Shown: positions 1 to 11,756, counted from the first letter of the stretch. The stretch: 64,000 nt of DNA from Capronia americana (GCA_016110215.1 JADWQD010000007.1:62001-126000); one strand, 5' to 3'. Notes: a model not told the origin generated them from the letters alone. Numbers and translations: made by a program.

Positions 1-1777
1 CTTGCCGTACACTCTATGTACGTCGCGGCTTTCACTTCTCTACCCTCTCCGATTGCGTGTTCCTTGTAATCCGCGACGTCGAGGTCGATGCCGAGGGAAT
101 GCAAAGCGTTTGCAAGTGAGGAGATTGCGCCGTTTCCCACCCCCACAATAGGATGTTGAACACCGTCGATGGCAATTATACCGGCAAATTGGCGCTTCGC
201 GGCTGAGGTATTCTGTGCGGGCGCTTGGGTCTGGGGCGGTTGACCACGAGAGGATTTTTGCGGAGCAGGGGAAGACGTGCGCACGGCTGTGATGTTGTAA
301 TCGATGAGCGTGAAGCGCGGGTTCTCTTTTAGATGGTAAGATTGCTCGAACAGGGCTTGGATCTCGCGGGGCAGGAGTTCTCGCCCTTTGGCGTCGGCTT
401 CCTTCTGTACAATCTTGCTGAATGCCACTTGAAGCCCGCGGGGCAGGTCGAGTTCCAGACTCCGTTGGATGATCCAGGCGACGCCTCCTTTGCCGGATTG
501 TGAGTTAACGCGGATGACTGCCTCGTAGGTCCGGCCAATGTCTTGCGGGTCGAGGGGGAGGTAGGGCAATTCCCAGGGATCTTCGGGTCCTCGCCCCTCT
601 TTCTTGCGGACCTGAAACCCTTTCTTGATGGCGTCTTGGTGCGAGCCGCTGAACGCGCAGACGACTAACTGCCCGCCGTACGGCCAGCGCTCATTGACGG
701 GGATTTTCGTTGACTCCTCACACACGCGGATCACTTTGTTGATGTCGCTGAAGTCGATATTCGGCCAGATTCCCTGGGTGTACAGGTTCAACGCCAAGGT
801 AACTAGATCAACATTTCCCGTCCGCTCGCCGTTGCCGAACAAAGTGCCCTCGACCCGATCTGCGCCAGCCATCTGTGCCAATTCCGCAGCCGCAACAGCG
901 CAACCTCGATCATTGTGAGGATGAACCGAGACGCAGAACGTCTCGCGCTCAGTCATATGTGTGCAGAAGTATTCCACCTGATCGGCGAAGATGTTGGGGG
1001 TGGCCATTTCGACCGTCGCGGGTAGGTTGAAGATTATCTTCGAGTCTTTGGTCGGGCCCCAGGCTTCCTTGACAGCTTCGCATACTCGTACCGCAAATTC
1101 GGGCGAGGTATCTGAGAAGGTCTCTGGGCTGAACTCATAAAGCCATTCCGTTCCCGCATGGCTGGGGTCGTCTTTCGTAATGGATCTGGCGAACCTGGTG
1201 CACTTGACCGCCAAGGCCAGAGTCTCGTCCTCGGTCATGCCAAACACAATCCTGCGGAAGCATTCGCTCGTCGCAAGGTATAAATGCAGAATTGCCTTTT
1301 TTGCTCCTCTCAGAGATTCCACTGTTCGTCGAATGAAGTCTTCGCGGCAAGGCGACAAAACTTGCAGGTATACGTCGTCGGGGACAACACCGGGGGTCTC
1401 GACCAGGCTTCGCGTAAAATCGTAGTCGGTCTGTGATGCGGAGGGAAAGGAGACCTCGATCTCCTTGTAGCCGAGTTCGACGAGCATCTTGAAGAAGCGC
1501 AGCTTCTGTTCACCATCCTAGACTTGATGTCAGTTTCGACGCCAGTATTCCCCTTCCTGGAGCTGCATACCATAGGGTCGACCAAGCTTTGGTTTCCATC
1601 TCGCAGATCAGTAGCGAGCCAGCGTGGGGGCTTGTCGTTGGTTCTCGAGGGCCATTGTCGGTTGGGCAAGTCAAGTGGCTTGAACTTGCGATATTTCTTC
1701 CACGGCTCACGGAGCCTGTGGGCATGTCAGCAAATACAGCCGGAGCGGTTCACAGTGGCCTTGACATACATAGGCAT
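1..1777 (-). CDS. LEU4: 2-isopropylmalate synthase, 3' end cut by window edge
   Basis: Condenses acetyl-CoA with 2-oxoisovalerate, the first committed step of leucine synthesis (mitochondrion/cytosol). Exons read 1777-1770, 1715-1571 and 1517-1. The introns are 1716-1769 (GTATGT, branch GCTGAC, ACAG) and 1518-1570. The first coding exon is only 8 nt, and joining it restores the family N-terminus MPMLREPWKKYRKFKPLDLP. Landmarks of the HMGL-like TIM barrel are visible: TDLRDGNQSLVDP (catalytic Arg-Asp), SVHPHNDRG (metal-binding histidines) and GTLFGNGERTGNVD. The frame then runs without a stop to base 1, inside the C-terminal leucine-sensing domain, so the end is missing only because of the window boundary. 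The family is recognised directly. The start rests on the splice reconstruction. Confidence 0.93.
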
Positions 1778-2502
1778 ATTGCAGAAGCCTCCTCGAGTGT
1801 TATTCTTCACCAGCAAATATCTCGAAGACTGAATGTCCAAGTCACTGCGGAGTGCTGGCGGCGCTTAGCCCGAGCCAGTGATGCCTTCGTAGGGATTTCG
1901 AGTGGTTCTGGAGCCGGCCAAATCAAGATGAGGAAAATGCAAGAAAGAAACGGTGGGAAAAGCAGTCCTGCTATGCTTAAAGTGAGAAGTATGAGTCAAC
2001 CGCTCCAAAGGCGTAGGAGGCAAAACTTTTCGAACAGAGGCGGGCAAGGCGGGGCACACAACCGTCAATGCTTGATGCTCAATGGCGTGTGCAGCTGGAA
2101 TCCGATTGTGTGGGGTACATGTAAAGCATCTTACAGTAGTGAGGCTGTCCGCGACAAACCGAGGATATGCACCCCCGGGCCGTGGAGCCAGCGAGCTACA
2201 GGGGGGCCTGGGGGCCTAGGTATCCTCCGAACCGTGGCACGCACGGGTAGGTCCCGCTCTGGGGTGTCTGGGTATTTGCTGCTATTGTATAAACGGTCTG
2301 CTCCATGCCATGATGTGCCATATCACAATGTGGCTAGTCTATCAATATGCACGAGCTCTTGGCCTTGTTCAACTACCTCGCCCGCAATCAAGGAATTCCA
2401 TATATCCATACCGATAATGGTGTGGTCTGATGAGGCAGCCTTCAGCGTGAAGCTCACAGGCCAGCCACATTGCCCCGTCCCAGACAATGTTTTCAGTACC
2501 TC
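1778..2502. other. intergenic: LEU4 upstream / end of next gene
   Basis: This stretch carries the LEU4 promoter and the 3' flank of the gene ending at 2503. A long plus-strand open frame across 1589-2815 is antisense to two real genes and has no recognisable protein features. I saw no convincing regulatory element. Confidence 0.5.
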
Positions 2503-4439
2503 TCAGACGCAATCTGTGCCTGTAGAGATAGCCCGGACAGGTGACTCATTTGGCCTTAATTGTCCCTGCTCCACTTTCTCTTCATTTGATGCGGAAGACA
2601 CTGGAATATCGACCATTACGAATATTGTGTCTGGCTCTGCGATATCCACGGACGGAGAAGCAGATCGACGCTTCCGCTTTGGTCCATTGGAGGCAGATCT
2701 ATGTCGACTGATTCTCAGAGACTGCGATCTCGGCGCAGCTGGCAGTAAGTGGCTTCCTCCAGCAGGAACGCCCATCTCCCGTGGTTTCCGTGGGCTGGTG
2801 CACTCTTTGCTGTGATGAATACTTGGCTCCGTAGTGCTTCTGGCCGAAGTGCTTTCCGAGCACGTTCGAGGTCGTTGCCGTGGCTCTTGCCAAAGCTTCG
2901 GGTGGACACCACCGGGTGCACCGCCGTCCACTCCGGCTTGGTTGACTACGTTGGTGTTCTTGAAGTCGGCGGTCAGCTGGGGACTGTTCGTTGGAGGCCG
3001 AGTGCCGATGCCGCTTGCAGGGCTGTTCGAGGCACTGAGAGCCTTGAACAGTTGCTCCCGACGAGCAGGACTTAGGGCCTGCACAATCTCGTCGGGATTG
3101 GCTTCATTGACTTGCTGCTCGAAGTTGGCTCGCTCGACGCTGACTCCAGACATCTCCGTATTGAAAATACTCTTGTTGGACGTGTAGTCGGGCATGGAAA
3201 CATCGCGGCTAGTGGATCTCAACATCGATCGCCACTGCTGTATCGCCGCCGGGCTCTGGTGTGAGCTGATGAAAGGGTCGTCGTCCGGCAACAGGTCCTT
3301 GCCAACGATGTGTTGTTGAGTTGCCATGTCCTTCAGCCCAGCCACGTCGGAGCCTTTGCCGCTTGGGCCGGGTTGGAAGCTGGAATGATTCTGAGGGTCG
3401 AAGACCTTCTGATACTTGTCGCTAGTAGAGAGCTGCTTGCTGCGCGAGGCGATTGGGGGTAAACGCTGAGGCGAATGGGAATGCGCTTCATGGCCTGGGA
3501 TGCCAAAGACTCGAGATCCGATTGGTCCTAGTCGTGATATCTTCTTCCGCACATCGTCGAACATCTTCGCGTTGGGCCAGGCGATCTGGGAGTACTCGAG
3601 GATATCTGGATACACGTCAGGCGACATTGGTTGGAGGAGACCATGACTCGACTCACCCTGTGGGGCATGCTGGAAGGAAAAGGCAACCACATCGCGAAGT
3701 CGGTCAAACCTGGCCGTAGAGGGCGCAGGGGGTGTGTTTTCCCTCAAGACTCCTTCTGCGATCACGACCTTGATCCGACCAATGAGCTCGCCTGGCTCCC
3801 AGTCGGGTTGTTGCAGGATCTCTCGGTGAAATTTGGGAAATCGAAGATACTGTCCGTTCCGGTCTGTATAATTAGCGTGGCTAGGAGAAGCAGAATGGAT
3901 ATGAACAACCTGAGTCGCCTGCGATCTAGTTAGCCAAAGCAGGGAGCAGTCGGGTTGATTACTTCATACCGATAACTTCTGGCCAGATGTTCTCGTTGAA
4001 TGTGCGCTGACTGCAGTCCTCGGTTAGATTGAGCACAGCGTCCACGCTTGACATTCTTACGCCACCAACACCCCGTCAAGGTACACCCGAGATTCAAACA
4101 AGGTGGACTCGTCCGGAGTCTTGTAGCTGAGCAAGAGCTGAGATGGCTTGGGCTTCTCCCAGCTGTGGATCGAGATTCTGAAGGACGCGCCACGCTCAAG
4201 GCTGGCAACAAACGAGGTCAAAATGGGAACTAGAGTCATCGACTCGAAGTGATTTCTGTGCTTGTCTGCTGTGGCATCTCCTAAGCTGCCCGCGCCTGAG
4301 AAGGTCAGCTTGATCCTCGCTTGTTTGCAGCACCGGTTCACCAACTCTGGTCCAACACAAAACATTTTGTGTCAAATTCCTGGATTGGCGTCCTGCAATC
4401 ACCAGGAAAAAGCAGGACGTCCCAGTTTTGATACCGCAT
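2503..4439 (-). CDS. conserved fungal protein of unknown function (NWDVLLFP family)
   Basis: I recognise this as a conserved Pezizomycotina protein without a known role. The N-terminal part reads MRYQNWDVLLFPGDCRTPIQEF. It continues with VPILTSFVASLERG, FRISIHSWEKPKPS, ESRVYLDGVLVA, a short exon with ENIWPEVI, then GQYLRFPKFHREIL, GRIKVVIAEGV and VVAFSFQHAP. The C-terminal half is low complexity and probably disordered, ending near a basic cluster (PKRKRRS) that could act as a nuclear signal. At least four exons are needed. The last is roughly 3915-2503, and clear donors lie at 4060 (GTAAGA) and near 3977 (GTATGA). The phase of the third exon is ambiguous and the first intron could start at either of two donors near 4345. 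The start is the ATG opening the conserved block. Gene existence is secure, but the exact exon joins are not. Confidence 0.7.
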
Positions 4440-5318
4440 AGCGAGGATCGGCGATGGACGTGAAGTAGCAATGATGCATCGCAGACTGCAGGATAAACGG
4501 CGAAGAAGATCGCATTTTGAGGACGGCTCTTGACTTACACCGGTGGCGGTTGCTGCAAAGTCGATTAAGGCCCTCTGCAGGAGCAACTGGCGAGGTATAG
4601 GCGCAGGGTTTCCTGTGTCGCCTTTCGAGGGAAGCTGCTGACAGCGTTGACGCGAGATGGAAGCTGCGCATTGACTTTGCAGAAACGGGAGGATCAATTC
4701 AAGTCCTCCCAGCGACCTTGAAGATGTGGTGGTACTTTGAACGGGACAGCAGATTGGCAGTTGTAGAGCATCGATGCGATAGTTGGCGATGCGCAATGAT
4801 CAGTCTTTGGGGATGAGGTCCTCGCCCTTTTCAAAGTACACAGAAGCATTCGAGACGAATTGTGGATCCAGCTTGCTACAAGGTGAAGCCGTGCAGAGGG
4901 GGATCGCAGCAGTGCTTGCCCTGCGGTTCAGGAAGACGCCTCCAAGAGCCTTACCACATCTGATCCGAGATAACTGCCGGCTAGAGCATTGCAAAGCAGA
5001 GGAAGATGCAAATGCTTGAGATGCCTCGCCGAGGAGGCTCCGCCAAATTTGGAAGAAGTGAAATGAACCCGTTGACCATTCCTATGTCAGTTACTACCAC
5101 ATTCGACCCCTGAAGATATGTCCAACCAACACAAATCATTTTCGTCTTGAGCAGCGGGTATTGTAATAAGCAAAAGCAAGTATTTCCAAAAGCCGCAAGC
5201 CTTTTCATGCACAGACACGCCCGCCGACCATGCGTGAGCCGCCAAAGGGCCAGATCAAAAACGCCAAAGCATTAGGTTAGTAATTGGTACAGACATCGTT
5301 TCCATCGATCAACTGTTC
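4440..5318. other. intergenic between two minus-strand genes
   Basis: Open frames upstream of 4439 read through in frame but have no conserved content, so they are treated as 5' leader. The rest is the 3' flank of the SomA-type gene. I saw no RNA gene or repeat. Confidence 0.5.
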
Positions 5319-7678
5319 CTATTCATTGGTTTCGACCCCAAAGTCCCCTCCAATGCCCATAGGATTGTCGAAGTTGAACGTGTCCTCGGTCGATGTATTG
5401 AGGAAACTGTCGAAGTCGAAATTCTCCAGGACGTCGCTGTTCTCCAAAGAGCTGAAATCAAGATTGAAGTTGCCGGCATCATTGAACTCACTGAAACTCT
5501 GTTGTGAGAGATCGGGTTGATGCATTTGTGGATTGGGCGGCATCGCTGCGTTTGGTGGTGGTGGTGCTTGGTTAGGGTTGGGCATGCCGGGAGCGGCGCC
5601 TTTGCCGGCGGAGTTATTGAACCCTTGTGGGTGCACCGGCGTGATAGGCGTGGAAGGCGTGGGTGTTGCAGGTGGTTCATTGTCGGCCGGGGGAGCATTT
5701 GCCGTCGAATTCTTTTTGGAGGGCCGTTTCTTGGTTGTTTCCTCCTTTGCCTTCTTCGTCTTCGGGTTCGGTTTGTTAGTAGTTGATGGTGTTGGGGGAG
5801 CATTGCCACTTTGAGGAGAGCCACCCTGGTTGCGTGGAGCACTGTTAGCTGCGGGCGCCTGGGGGGGTGGCATTTCGTTCCTCTGTCCAGGGGTCCCCAT
5901 GGGTTGGGGTTGGCCTTGAGACGGGTTCTGCACCATGGGTTGTCCGCCCGGGAACTGATTAGCCATACGGGCTTGCTGCTGGCGGGCCATGTTGTTCTGT
6001 ATTTCCATCGATGTAGGTGGTCTCATGCCCGGACCACCAGGTACCATGCCTTGGTTGTCCTTCATGAACATAGCCGTGTTGAAGTCGCCTCCGCCCGGCA
6101 TGCCGTTCATAAAGGCCATTCCGGCAGCCGGCGAACCCCTTGCCATGTCCCCTGCGGAAGGTGAACCAGGCAGACCTAGTTGTGGTGTCCGCTTCATCTG
6201 GTCCACAGGGTTCGGTGAAGTGCCAGTCCGGCTGCCTGGCGACATGCCACCAGGTTGCATGCCGACCATGGGTCCGCCTGGGCCGCCATCTCTATTGACG
6301 GCATTATCTTGTTCTTGTCGTGCCATCATCAACCTCTTTTTGTTTTGTTGTTCTAGCAGCATCAGCTGCATTTGATAGTCTTGAAGAGCATGGTTCCCAC
6401 TTTGGCCTCCGCCGGGTGCGCCTTGTAGTTGCTGGCCGGCCATCCTCTGGTTGTACATGTCTATTTGCATGTTGTTGTCAAATTGAGGATTCATGCCTTG
6501 CATCATGGGGGATCCGGCGTTGGCCATGTTCATCATGCCATTAGCCATTTGAGCCTACCACTGTGTCAGCTATGTTTGTGGCTAGCCGCAGTTCTACACA
6601 ACTCACCTGCATGGGCTTCTGTGGCATGCCACCATTTTGTCGGAACTGGGGATTATTCATGTTGGGTTGGAAGGCATTCTGAATCATCATGTTTTGCGGC
6701 GCCACGTTAGGTATTCCTGGCCGCACATTAGGCATCATGCCACCGTTAAACTGTTGACCTTCGAGCCGGGGTCTCTTGGACGGCGACCCACCGTTCTCGC
6801 CTTCTGCCGGCGATGAGGCGCGGCCGTTCATGTCTACATCGCCCTGCTCTCGTTGCATCTGTTGTTGTTGCTGAAGCATTTGCGCCTGCTTGTATTGTTG
6901 CATTTGCTGCGGAGTCCTGCGCGATGGCATGTCAGCGGCGTTGGGGGCCAAAAAGATGATATTGTTCATGTACTCACATCTTGCTGGCCATCTCCCTCGA
7001 TACATTGCCATTCATCATGTTGTTACGCATGTTAGCAGGCATGAATCGGTTGGCGGCCATCATGTTAGGTCGGGCGAGATTCTGGCTCTGTTGATTTTCC
7101 CGCATGCGCTGGATATTCTACAGCTAGGTCAGTACCGCGTCAAGCCTCGAACAGCACCGGCGACATACCTGGTGTTGCATCAGATACTGCGCAGCTGTGC
7201 CCATGTTCCCGCCTTGACCACCTTGCATCTTACTTGAACGATGCGCAGTGAAGAGGTCGGAAAAGATACTGAACCATTCGAAGAGGAAGCCGACACCGGG
7301 GGTGCTGGCATCTCCGACGTGCATGGGGCGAGGCAGGTCGTCGGGAATATCGTCTTTGGCATCGGTGTCCATGGAATCTCCGTCGACACCGTTGACTTCT
7401 GCATCTTTGCGCCGGCCGGGACTCTGTTTGACCGGAGGCTTTGTACGGAGCTCGAATTTCTCCTCACGTAGCAGGCTTCGGGCGATGTCGTAGTGGCCGA
7501 GTTTGAGGAAATATTCGTAGATGTAGGTATTTAACTGCGCCTTGACCTGTTCTGGAGAGTTGCCCACGTTGACCTGTGTAGCAGGGCTGCCGTTGTTCAT
7601 CATGATCATTCCACCTCCGACAGGTCCTCCCGCTGCCATGACTGCGGGATTCATGCCGGCCATATTCATCGTGGCCAT
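5319..7678 (-). CDS. somA: LisH-domain transcriptional regulator, SomA/Flo8-type
   Basis: Homologous by eye to Aspergillus SomA / Magnaporthe Som1 (Flo8 family), which act downstream of cAMP-PKA in adhesion, conidiation and morphogenesis. Four exons: 7678-7169, 7117-6978, 6916-6607 and 6554-5319, giving 731 aa. The introns are 7118-7168, 6917-6977 and 6555-6606, all with GTATGT or GTGAGT donors. A LisH motif lies at about residues 49-85 (VKAQLNTYIYEYFLKLGHYD, then ARSLLREEKFEL). It is followed by the SSDP-like stretch (GFLFEWFSIFSDLFTAHRS) and a long Q/M/G/P-rich region. The last ~60 residues are acidic and aromatic (NFNLDFSSLENSDVLENFDF), resembling an activation domain. The long leader (7679 to about 8300) is typical of a tightly controlled regulator. 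The assignment is by family resemblance. Confidence 0.88.
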
Positions 7679-8953
7679 CGGCGCGTGGGAAAGTCTAGAG
7701 TAGCTCGATGCGTCGAATCAAGGCAGGGGAAGCGCGAAGTAGGCGAAAGGACCTTAGTCGTATAGGTGTGTCAGGTTCAGTGGCGGGAAGCCGATAGTTC
7801 GAGTTGCAAATAACGGGCGTGCGGAGTGAGTCGGTCGCGCAAACCGGCAGCGACTATCAGACTATGCACAAAAGCCTCATTTTCCGCAGGTGACGATGGA
7901 GGGCAATGTGCGATATTGGTTGATGGGTGCTTGCGGTTGATGGGGCTGCGATAGTGAACGGAGGTACAGCAGCGAGAGTGTCTCGACGAAACGCGACCGC
8001 CACAAATTATGAAATTGGGGGTGGCAGGCTAAATCGCAGCCAGTTTTGGGGCTGCGGGTGAGTAAGATGTGCGATGGTTCTGAGTGTTGGAGCGATGCAA
8101 CCGAGACTCAAAAGATGAGGTTGAGGTGATAAAGATATCAGGGCGAAAGTAAAAGTGACCTGACCAGAAAGTGAGGTGACAGTTAATGTTGCGGTAGTGG
8201 CAGGGTTGGCGTGGGCGAGGCAAAAAGGCAGCGGGAAGGTGAGGTTGGTTTTGGCTACAGTATAGAGAGGGTTTCGGCGTTGGGTAGGCTGCGCTCTGCA
8301 GGGCCCAGAAACCAGCAACCAGGCGTCAAGGTAGTCTGGAGAACCGAGTGATGACTGATGAGCTTCTAGTCAGGGCGCTGGACGAACTCTGAGAGGGCGG
8401 CAGACAATCTTCACGGCACTTGCAGGCAAACAGGCCGCCTATGATTTCTGACTCTGACTCGGACCTGGCCACTCAGAGCACGTCTCGCCTCAGCCCTACG
8501 AAGAATGCCCGCGAAGATTGCAGCACGCCATTCCCAACATGGGACCACCCATGGTGGGGTGCTTGGCTCTGCACCACACCTCACCTCGACTACCATCTTT
8601 CTTCCAAGCAGAGGGAGCAAACATCTCCAAATTTCCACGCCTTGTAGGATCATTTCTTCCATCGGCGACAACGGTCCATGTGCCGCTGAATCAAATGGGA
8701 TCCATCTAAGTTAGTTTTAGCGCACAGAGGAGCCTCTACCCCTCGATCTTGCCGCTGAAACTGCCTCAGGGGCGATAAAATCCTTGCCTGCTATCAAAAT
8801 TGATAGCAGCCATCGGGGATCAGGGGGGAAAGGGTCCATGGGCACGTGACCTGACCACGCATTATGACTTGTGTACTGACCACTGGCTGAGCTTGGAGAT
8901 GTTTGGTACGCTGGCATGCGATTTCGTTTGCTCCGCGTGCAGGGGATGGTGTT
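7679..8953. other. long gene-free stretch: leader of the SomA-type gene and BET3 3' flank
   Basis: This 1.3 kb has no supported gene. The part next to 7679 is G-rich on the plus strand (C-rich on the transcribed strand), consistent with a long 5' leader or promoter. It holds one 9-bp inverted repeat (8788-8809, listed separately). The small ORFs at 8411-8714 overlap in three frames and look random. Confidence 0.5.
8788..8809. repeat. perfect inverted repeat with paired GATA cores
   Basis: Nine-base arms (CTGCTATCA / TGATAGCAG) around a 4-base AAAT loop, about 145 bases beyond the BET3 stop codon. Each arm contains a GATA core (TATC/GATA). It could be a GATA-factor site or a hairpin in the BET3 3' UTR. 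Function unproven. Confidence 0.5.
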
Positions 8954-9733
8954 CTATTCATCGTCCGGAGGCATCTCGTCCTCAATGTACCGAAGCAGCG
9001 TGACTCGCATTTCCGTAACGTCGTTGCCTCGAAGAACATCGCTCACAAAATGTGCCTCGATTGACATTTGGACCTTGGGGAGAAGGTGAGCGTTGCGTTT
9101 CAAGTCCCGTGATACGTGTCCTTACCATCTCCAACGCGCCGCGCAGCACACCGCAGAGGATATTAGAGAACCACAACTCATCTTGAGCCTTTCCATCGTC
9201 CGGGAGTTCCACAAAATCCGCCAGGGGATTCTCATCAAACAGCAATGAAAATTGCTTGTTGTCTGCCGTCCAGTTCGTAACAGTGGGTGTGATGTTCAAG
9301 AACATTTTAAAGCCGACCTTTGCAATTCTTCAGTTGACTGGTCTACAACGCTTAGACAAAGCTGACCTTCGAGATCATTTCAGCCGTATCCTTGAAATTG
9401 CCACATCGACCGGTGTTTGACCTTGCAAGAAAGTCTTCAATGAGTCGCATTCCAATGTTGTACCCCATTTTGTCAAGCTGCTGGTTGACTTGGACGTAGT
9501 CGTGATCATAGTCGGCACAGAGCTGGGCCACAATGGTTCCATAGGTGAGTGTGACCAGCTCTGCATTGACCTTGTCGACCCTCGTCCTGGCCCTGTTAGT
9601 TGCTGCTGCCGGTAGCTACAGACTCCGCTTACTTCCAGATCCTAGCGGATGGTGAGTTAGCGAGTCGCACAACTGTCGGTCAAACACGCGCTTACTCTTC
9701 GCCCACACGGGCGGCTTTTTGACTCGACGACAT
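8954..9733 (-). CDS. BET3: TRAPP complex subunit Bet3 (TRAPPC3)
   Basis: Core subunit of the TRAPP tether/Rab-GEF acting in ER-Golgi traffic. Five exons: 9733-9696, 9641-9633 (9 nt), 9592-9367, 9317-9126 and 9073-8954, giving 194 aa. The introns are 9642-9695, 9593-9632 (40 bp), 9318-9366 and 9074-9125. The protein opens MSSSQKAARVGEE-IWK. It continues with ELVTLTYGTIVAQLC, YNIGMRLIEDFLAR, KMFLNITPTVTNW, NPLADFVELPDD, LWFSNILCGVLRGALEMVQM and VTLLRYIEDEMPPDDE, all hallmarks of Bet3. The microexon supplies the IWK of a GEEIWK block that is also present in yeast Bet3. Divergent from the WD40 gene with 288 bp between the starts. Confidence 0.95.
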
Positions 9734-10021
9734 CCGAACTGGGAGACCGGATTCACCGCAGACGTAGCATCTTCAATGTCCCTGGCGGATGAGAATGTCA
9801 GGCAGGCATTAGATAGCGGCCTGGAAAACTGGAGAGTTGACAGCCTCGCATGCCAAGGCTGTCAAATCCTCGGCGAACTGAATCGCCGGCTGCCGGTCCA
9901 AAAAGTTCAGATGCAAGACGTAAAGACCAAGCGACCGATCTGCCACAACCGTGAACTCCGCGTCTGATAGCCCTAGGAAAGGTAGGTCACACTACAGTCC
10001 TGTACCGGTGGCTCCGTTGTC

Positions 10022-11149
10022 ATGTCGATTAAACGGCAAGCCTCCGACAGCTTCAGCCAGCCACAGGCCTTGGTCAAGAGGCAGAAGTCGAATTCAGACC
10101 TGAAGGACAGCAGATCCCTGACAGTTGGTGCGAAAGATCAGAATGGCGCCCTCGTGCATTCGGTACGTTCGCCCCTCATGTCCGGATAGGGCGTTCTAAC
10201 GTATTCCCTCCAGGCTCTACGCACCAGCGCACTCGCTGCTCCAATCATGGGACTTACCGGCCACTCTGGCGAAGTCTTTGCGACGAGGTTCGATCCAACA
10301 GGACAACATATTGCCTCGGGCTCCATGGATCGATCCATCATGCTGTGGAACACCTACGGACAATGCGACAATTATGGAGTCATGACCGGCCACAAGGGCG
10401 CTGTGTTAGATCTCCAATGGTCGCGCGACTCAAGGACAATTTACTCTGCGTCCGCAGACATGACCGTGGCAAGTTGGGATCTCGAGACGGGCTTGAGGAT
10501 ACGAAAACACGTCGGTCACGAGGAGGTCATAAATTGCTTGGACCTCAGCCGACGGGGTCAAGATCTGCTGCTCAGCGGCAGCGACGACGGTACAATCGGC
10601 ATATGGGATCCTCGACAGAAGGCAGCAGTCGACTATATCGAGACAGACTTCCCGATCACAGCGATAGCGCTGGCAGAGCAAGGCCATGAAATCTACTCTG
10701 GCGGAATCGATAACGACATAAAGGTCTGGGATGCTCGTAAGATGGAGGTGACATATACTCTAAGCGGCCACCAGGACACAATTACATCGCTGGAAGTCTC
10801 CCCGGATTCGCAAACCCTCCTATCCAACTCCCATGATTCCACGGTACGAACTTGGGATATCAGGCCCTTTGCGCCAGTCGATCGTGCTGTACAGACGTAC
10901 GATGGCGCCCCTTCTGGCTTGGAGAGGAACTTGATACGCGCCAGCTGGAGTCCAAAGGGGGATAAGATCTGTGCCGGTGCTGGTGATCGAACGGTTGTCG
11001 TATGGGACAATCGATCAGCTAAGTTGCTATACAAGCTACCTGGCCACAAAGGGACAGTGAATGACGTTCGATTCTCGCCGACCGAAGAGCCGATCATCGT
11101 TTCCGGCTCGACCGATCGAACCATCCTTCTAGGCGAACTAGGGAGGTAA
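10022..11149 (+). CDS. U5 snRNP 40 kDa-type WD40 protein (Spf38/Cwf17 family)
   Basis: Spliceosome component of the U5 snRNP. Two exons, 10022-10162 and 10214-11149, separated by a 51-bp intron (GTACGT...CTCCAG), giving 358 aa. After a polar basic leader (MSIKRQASDSFSQPQALVKR) comes a seven-bladed propeller whose repeats end in WD-like pairs: LWNTYG, SWDLET, IWDPRQ, VWDARK, TWDIRP and VWDNRS. The first repeat GLTGHSGEVFATRFDPTGQH and the block DNYGVMTGHKGAVLDLQW are typical of SNRNP40 rather than of other WD40 proteins. The ATG at 10022 is chosen because the spliced frame is open from there and the leader matches the family. Shares its promoter region with BET3. Confidence 0.92.
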
Positions 11150-11333
11150 TGGGACCACCTCAGCGTCTTTCGAACACTGCCGACTTTGAGCCTCGAAGAT
11201 CAGCCTGCTTGGTTGTCACTGTTCGACCGAGACCTTACCCCTGGGCTGCATTGCCACGCAGAGTATAAAATGCTCGCGCTTCGCGTCCGATCTTTACGGG
11301 GGTGATGTTACGCCGTTCTTTCCCCCGGCTCTC

Positions 11334-11756
11334 CTAGTTAGAGCAAAACGCACTCAGAGCCCCCATCTCCTGGCAACTCTTCATAAATTGGCCAGAATCT
11401 AGGCCATTAGCGCCGGCGGCAGAGCACTTCAGGAATGTTAGCAAAGACAGGGCGCTTCATAAACCTCCTCCAATATCAGTGCTAACCCGGTCATTGGGGC
11501 CCGGGAAGTGAGGTACGTTGAATTGAAGAAGGAGATTGCTGCTTCAACCGGGTTCATATTCGAATATGGGACCGGCCAGAACATAGCTGTACTGAGGAAC
11601 GGTACCATCTGCGGCTTGGCATTTGCCCAGCGCTAGCTAAGCAGCAAGAGCGACAAATTACATAGTGTGTTGTATAAACCCTGGACAGGTTTAGGGCGCC
11701 GCCCACTTAGCAAGGAAGAGCGTAAGAGCCAAGAGAGCAGCGGTGAAAGCTTTCAT
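11334..11756 (-). pseudogene. probable relic of a small secreted cysteine-containing protein
   Basis: The minus strand at 11756 opens with a clear signal peptide, MKAFTAALLALTLFLA, but meets a stop after 21 codons. Just downstream is a coding-like stretch ALGKCQAADGTVPQYSYVL, then AGPIFEYEPG, a TGA, and in the same frame QFNVPHFPGPNDRVSTDIGG. After a plausible intron (branch TTTGCTAAC) comes CSAAGANGLDSGQF, then MKSCQEMGALSAFCSN and a stop at 11334. The parts look like one small secreted protein with four cysteines. However, the first join has no phase-correct acceptor and an in-frame TGA sits in the middle. I therefore read it as decayed, or as having introns I cannot resolve. No known family was recognised. 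Confidence 0.4.

Noticed and set aside
1589..2815. 408-codon plus-strand open frame
   Set aside because: Antisense to LEU4 exon 1 and to the C-terminus of the gene ending at 2503. Composition is not protein-like and no conserved block is present.
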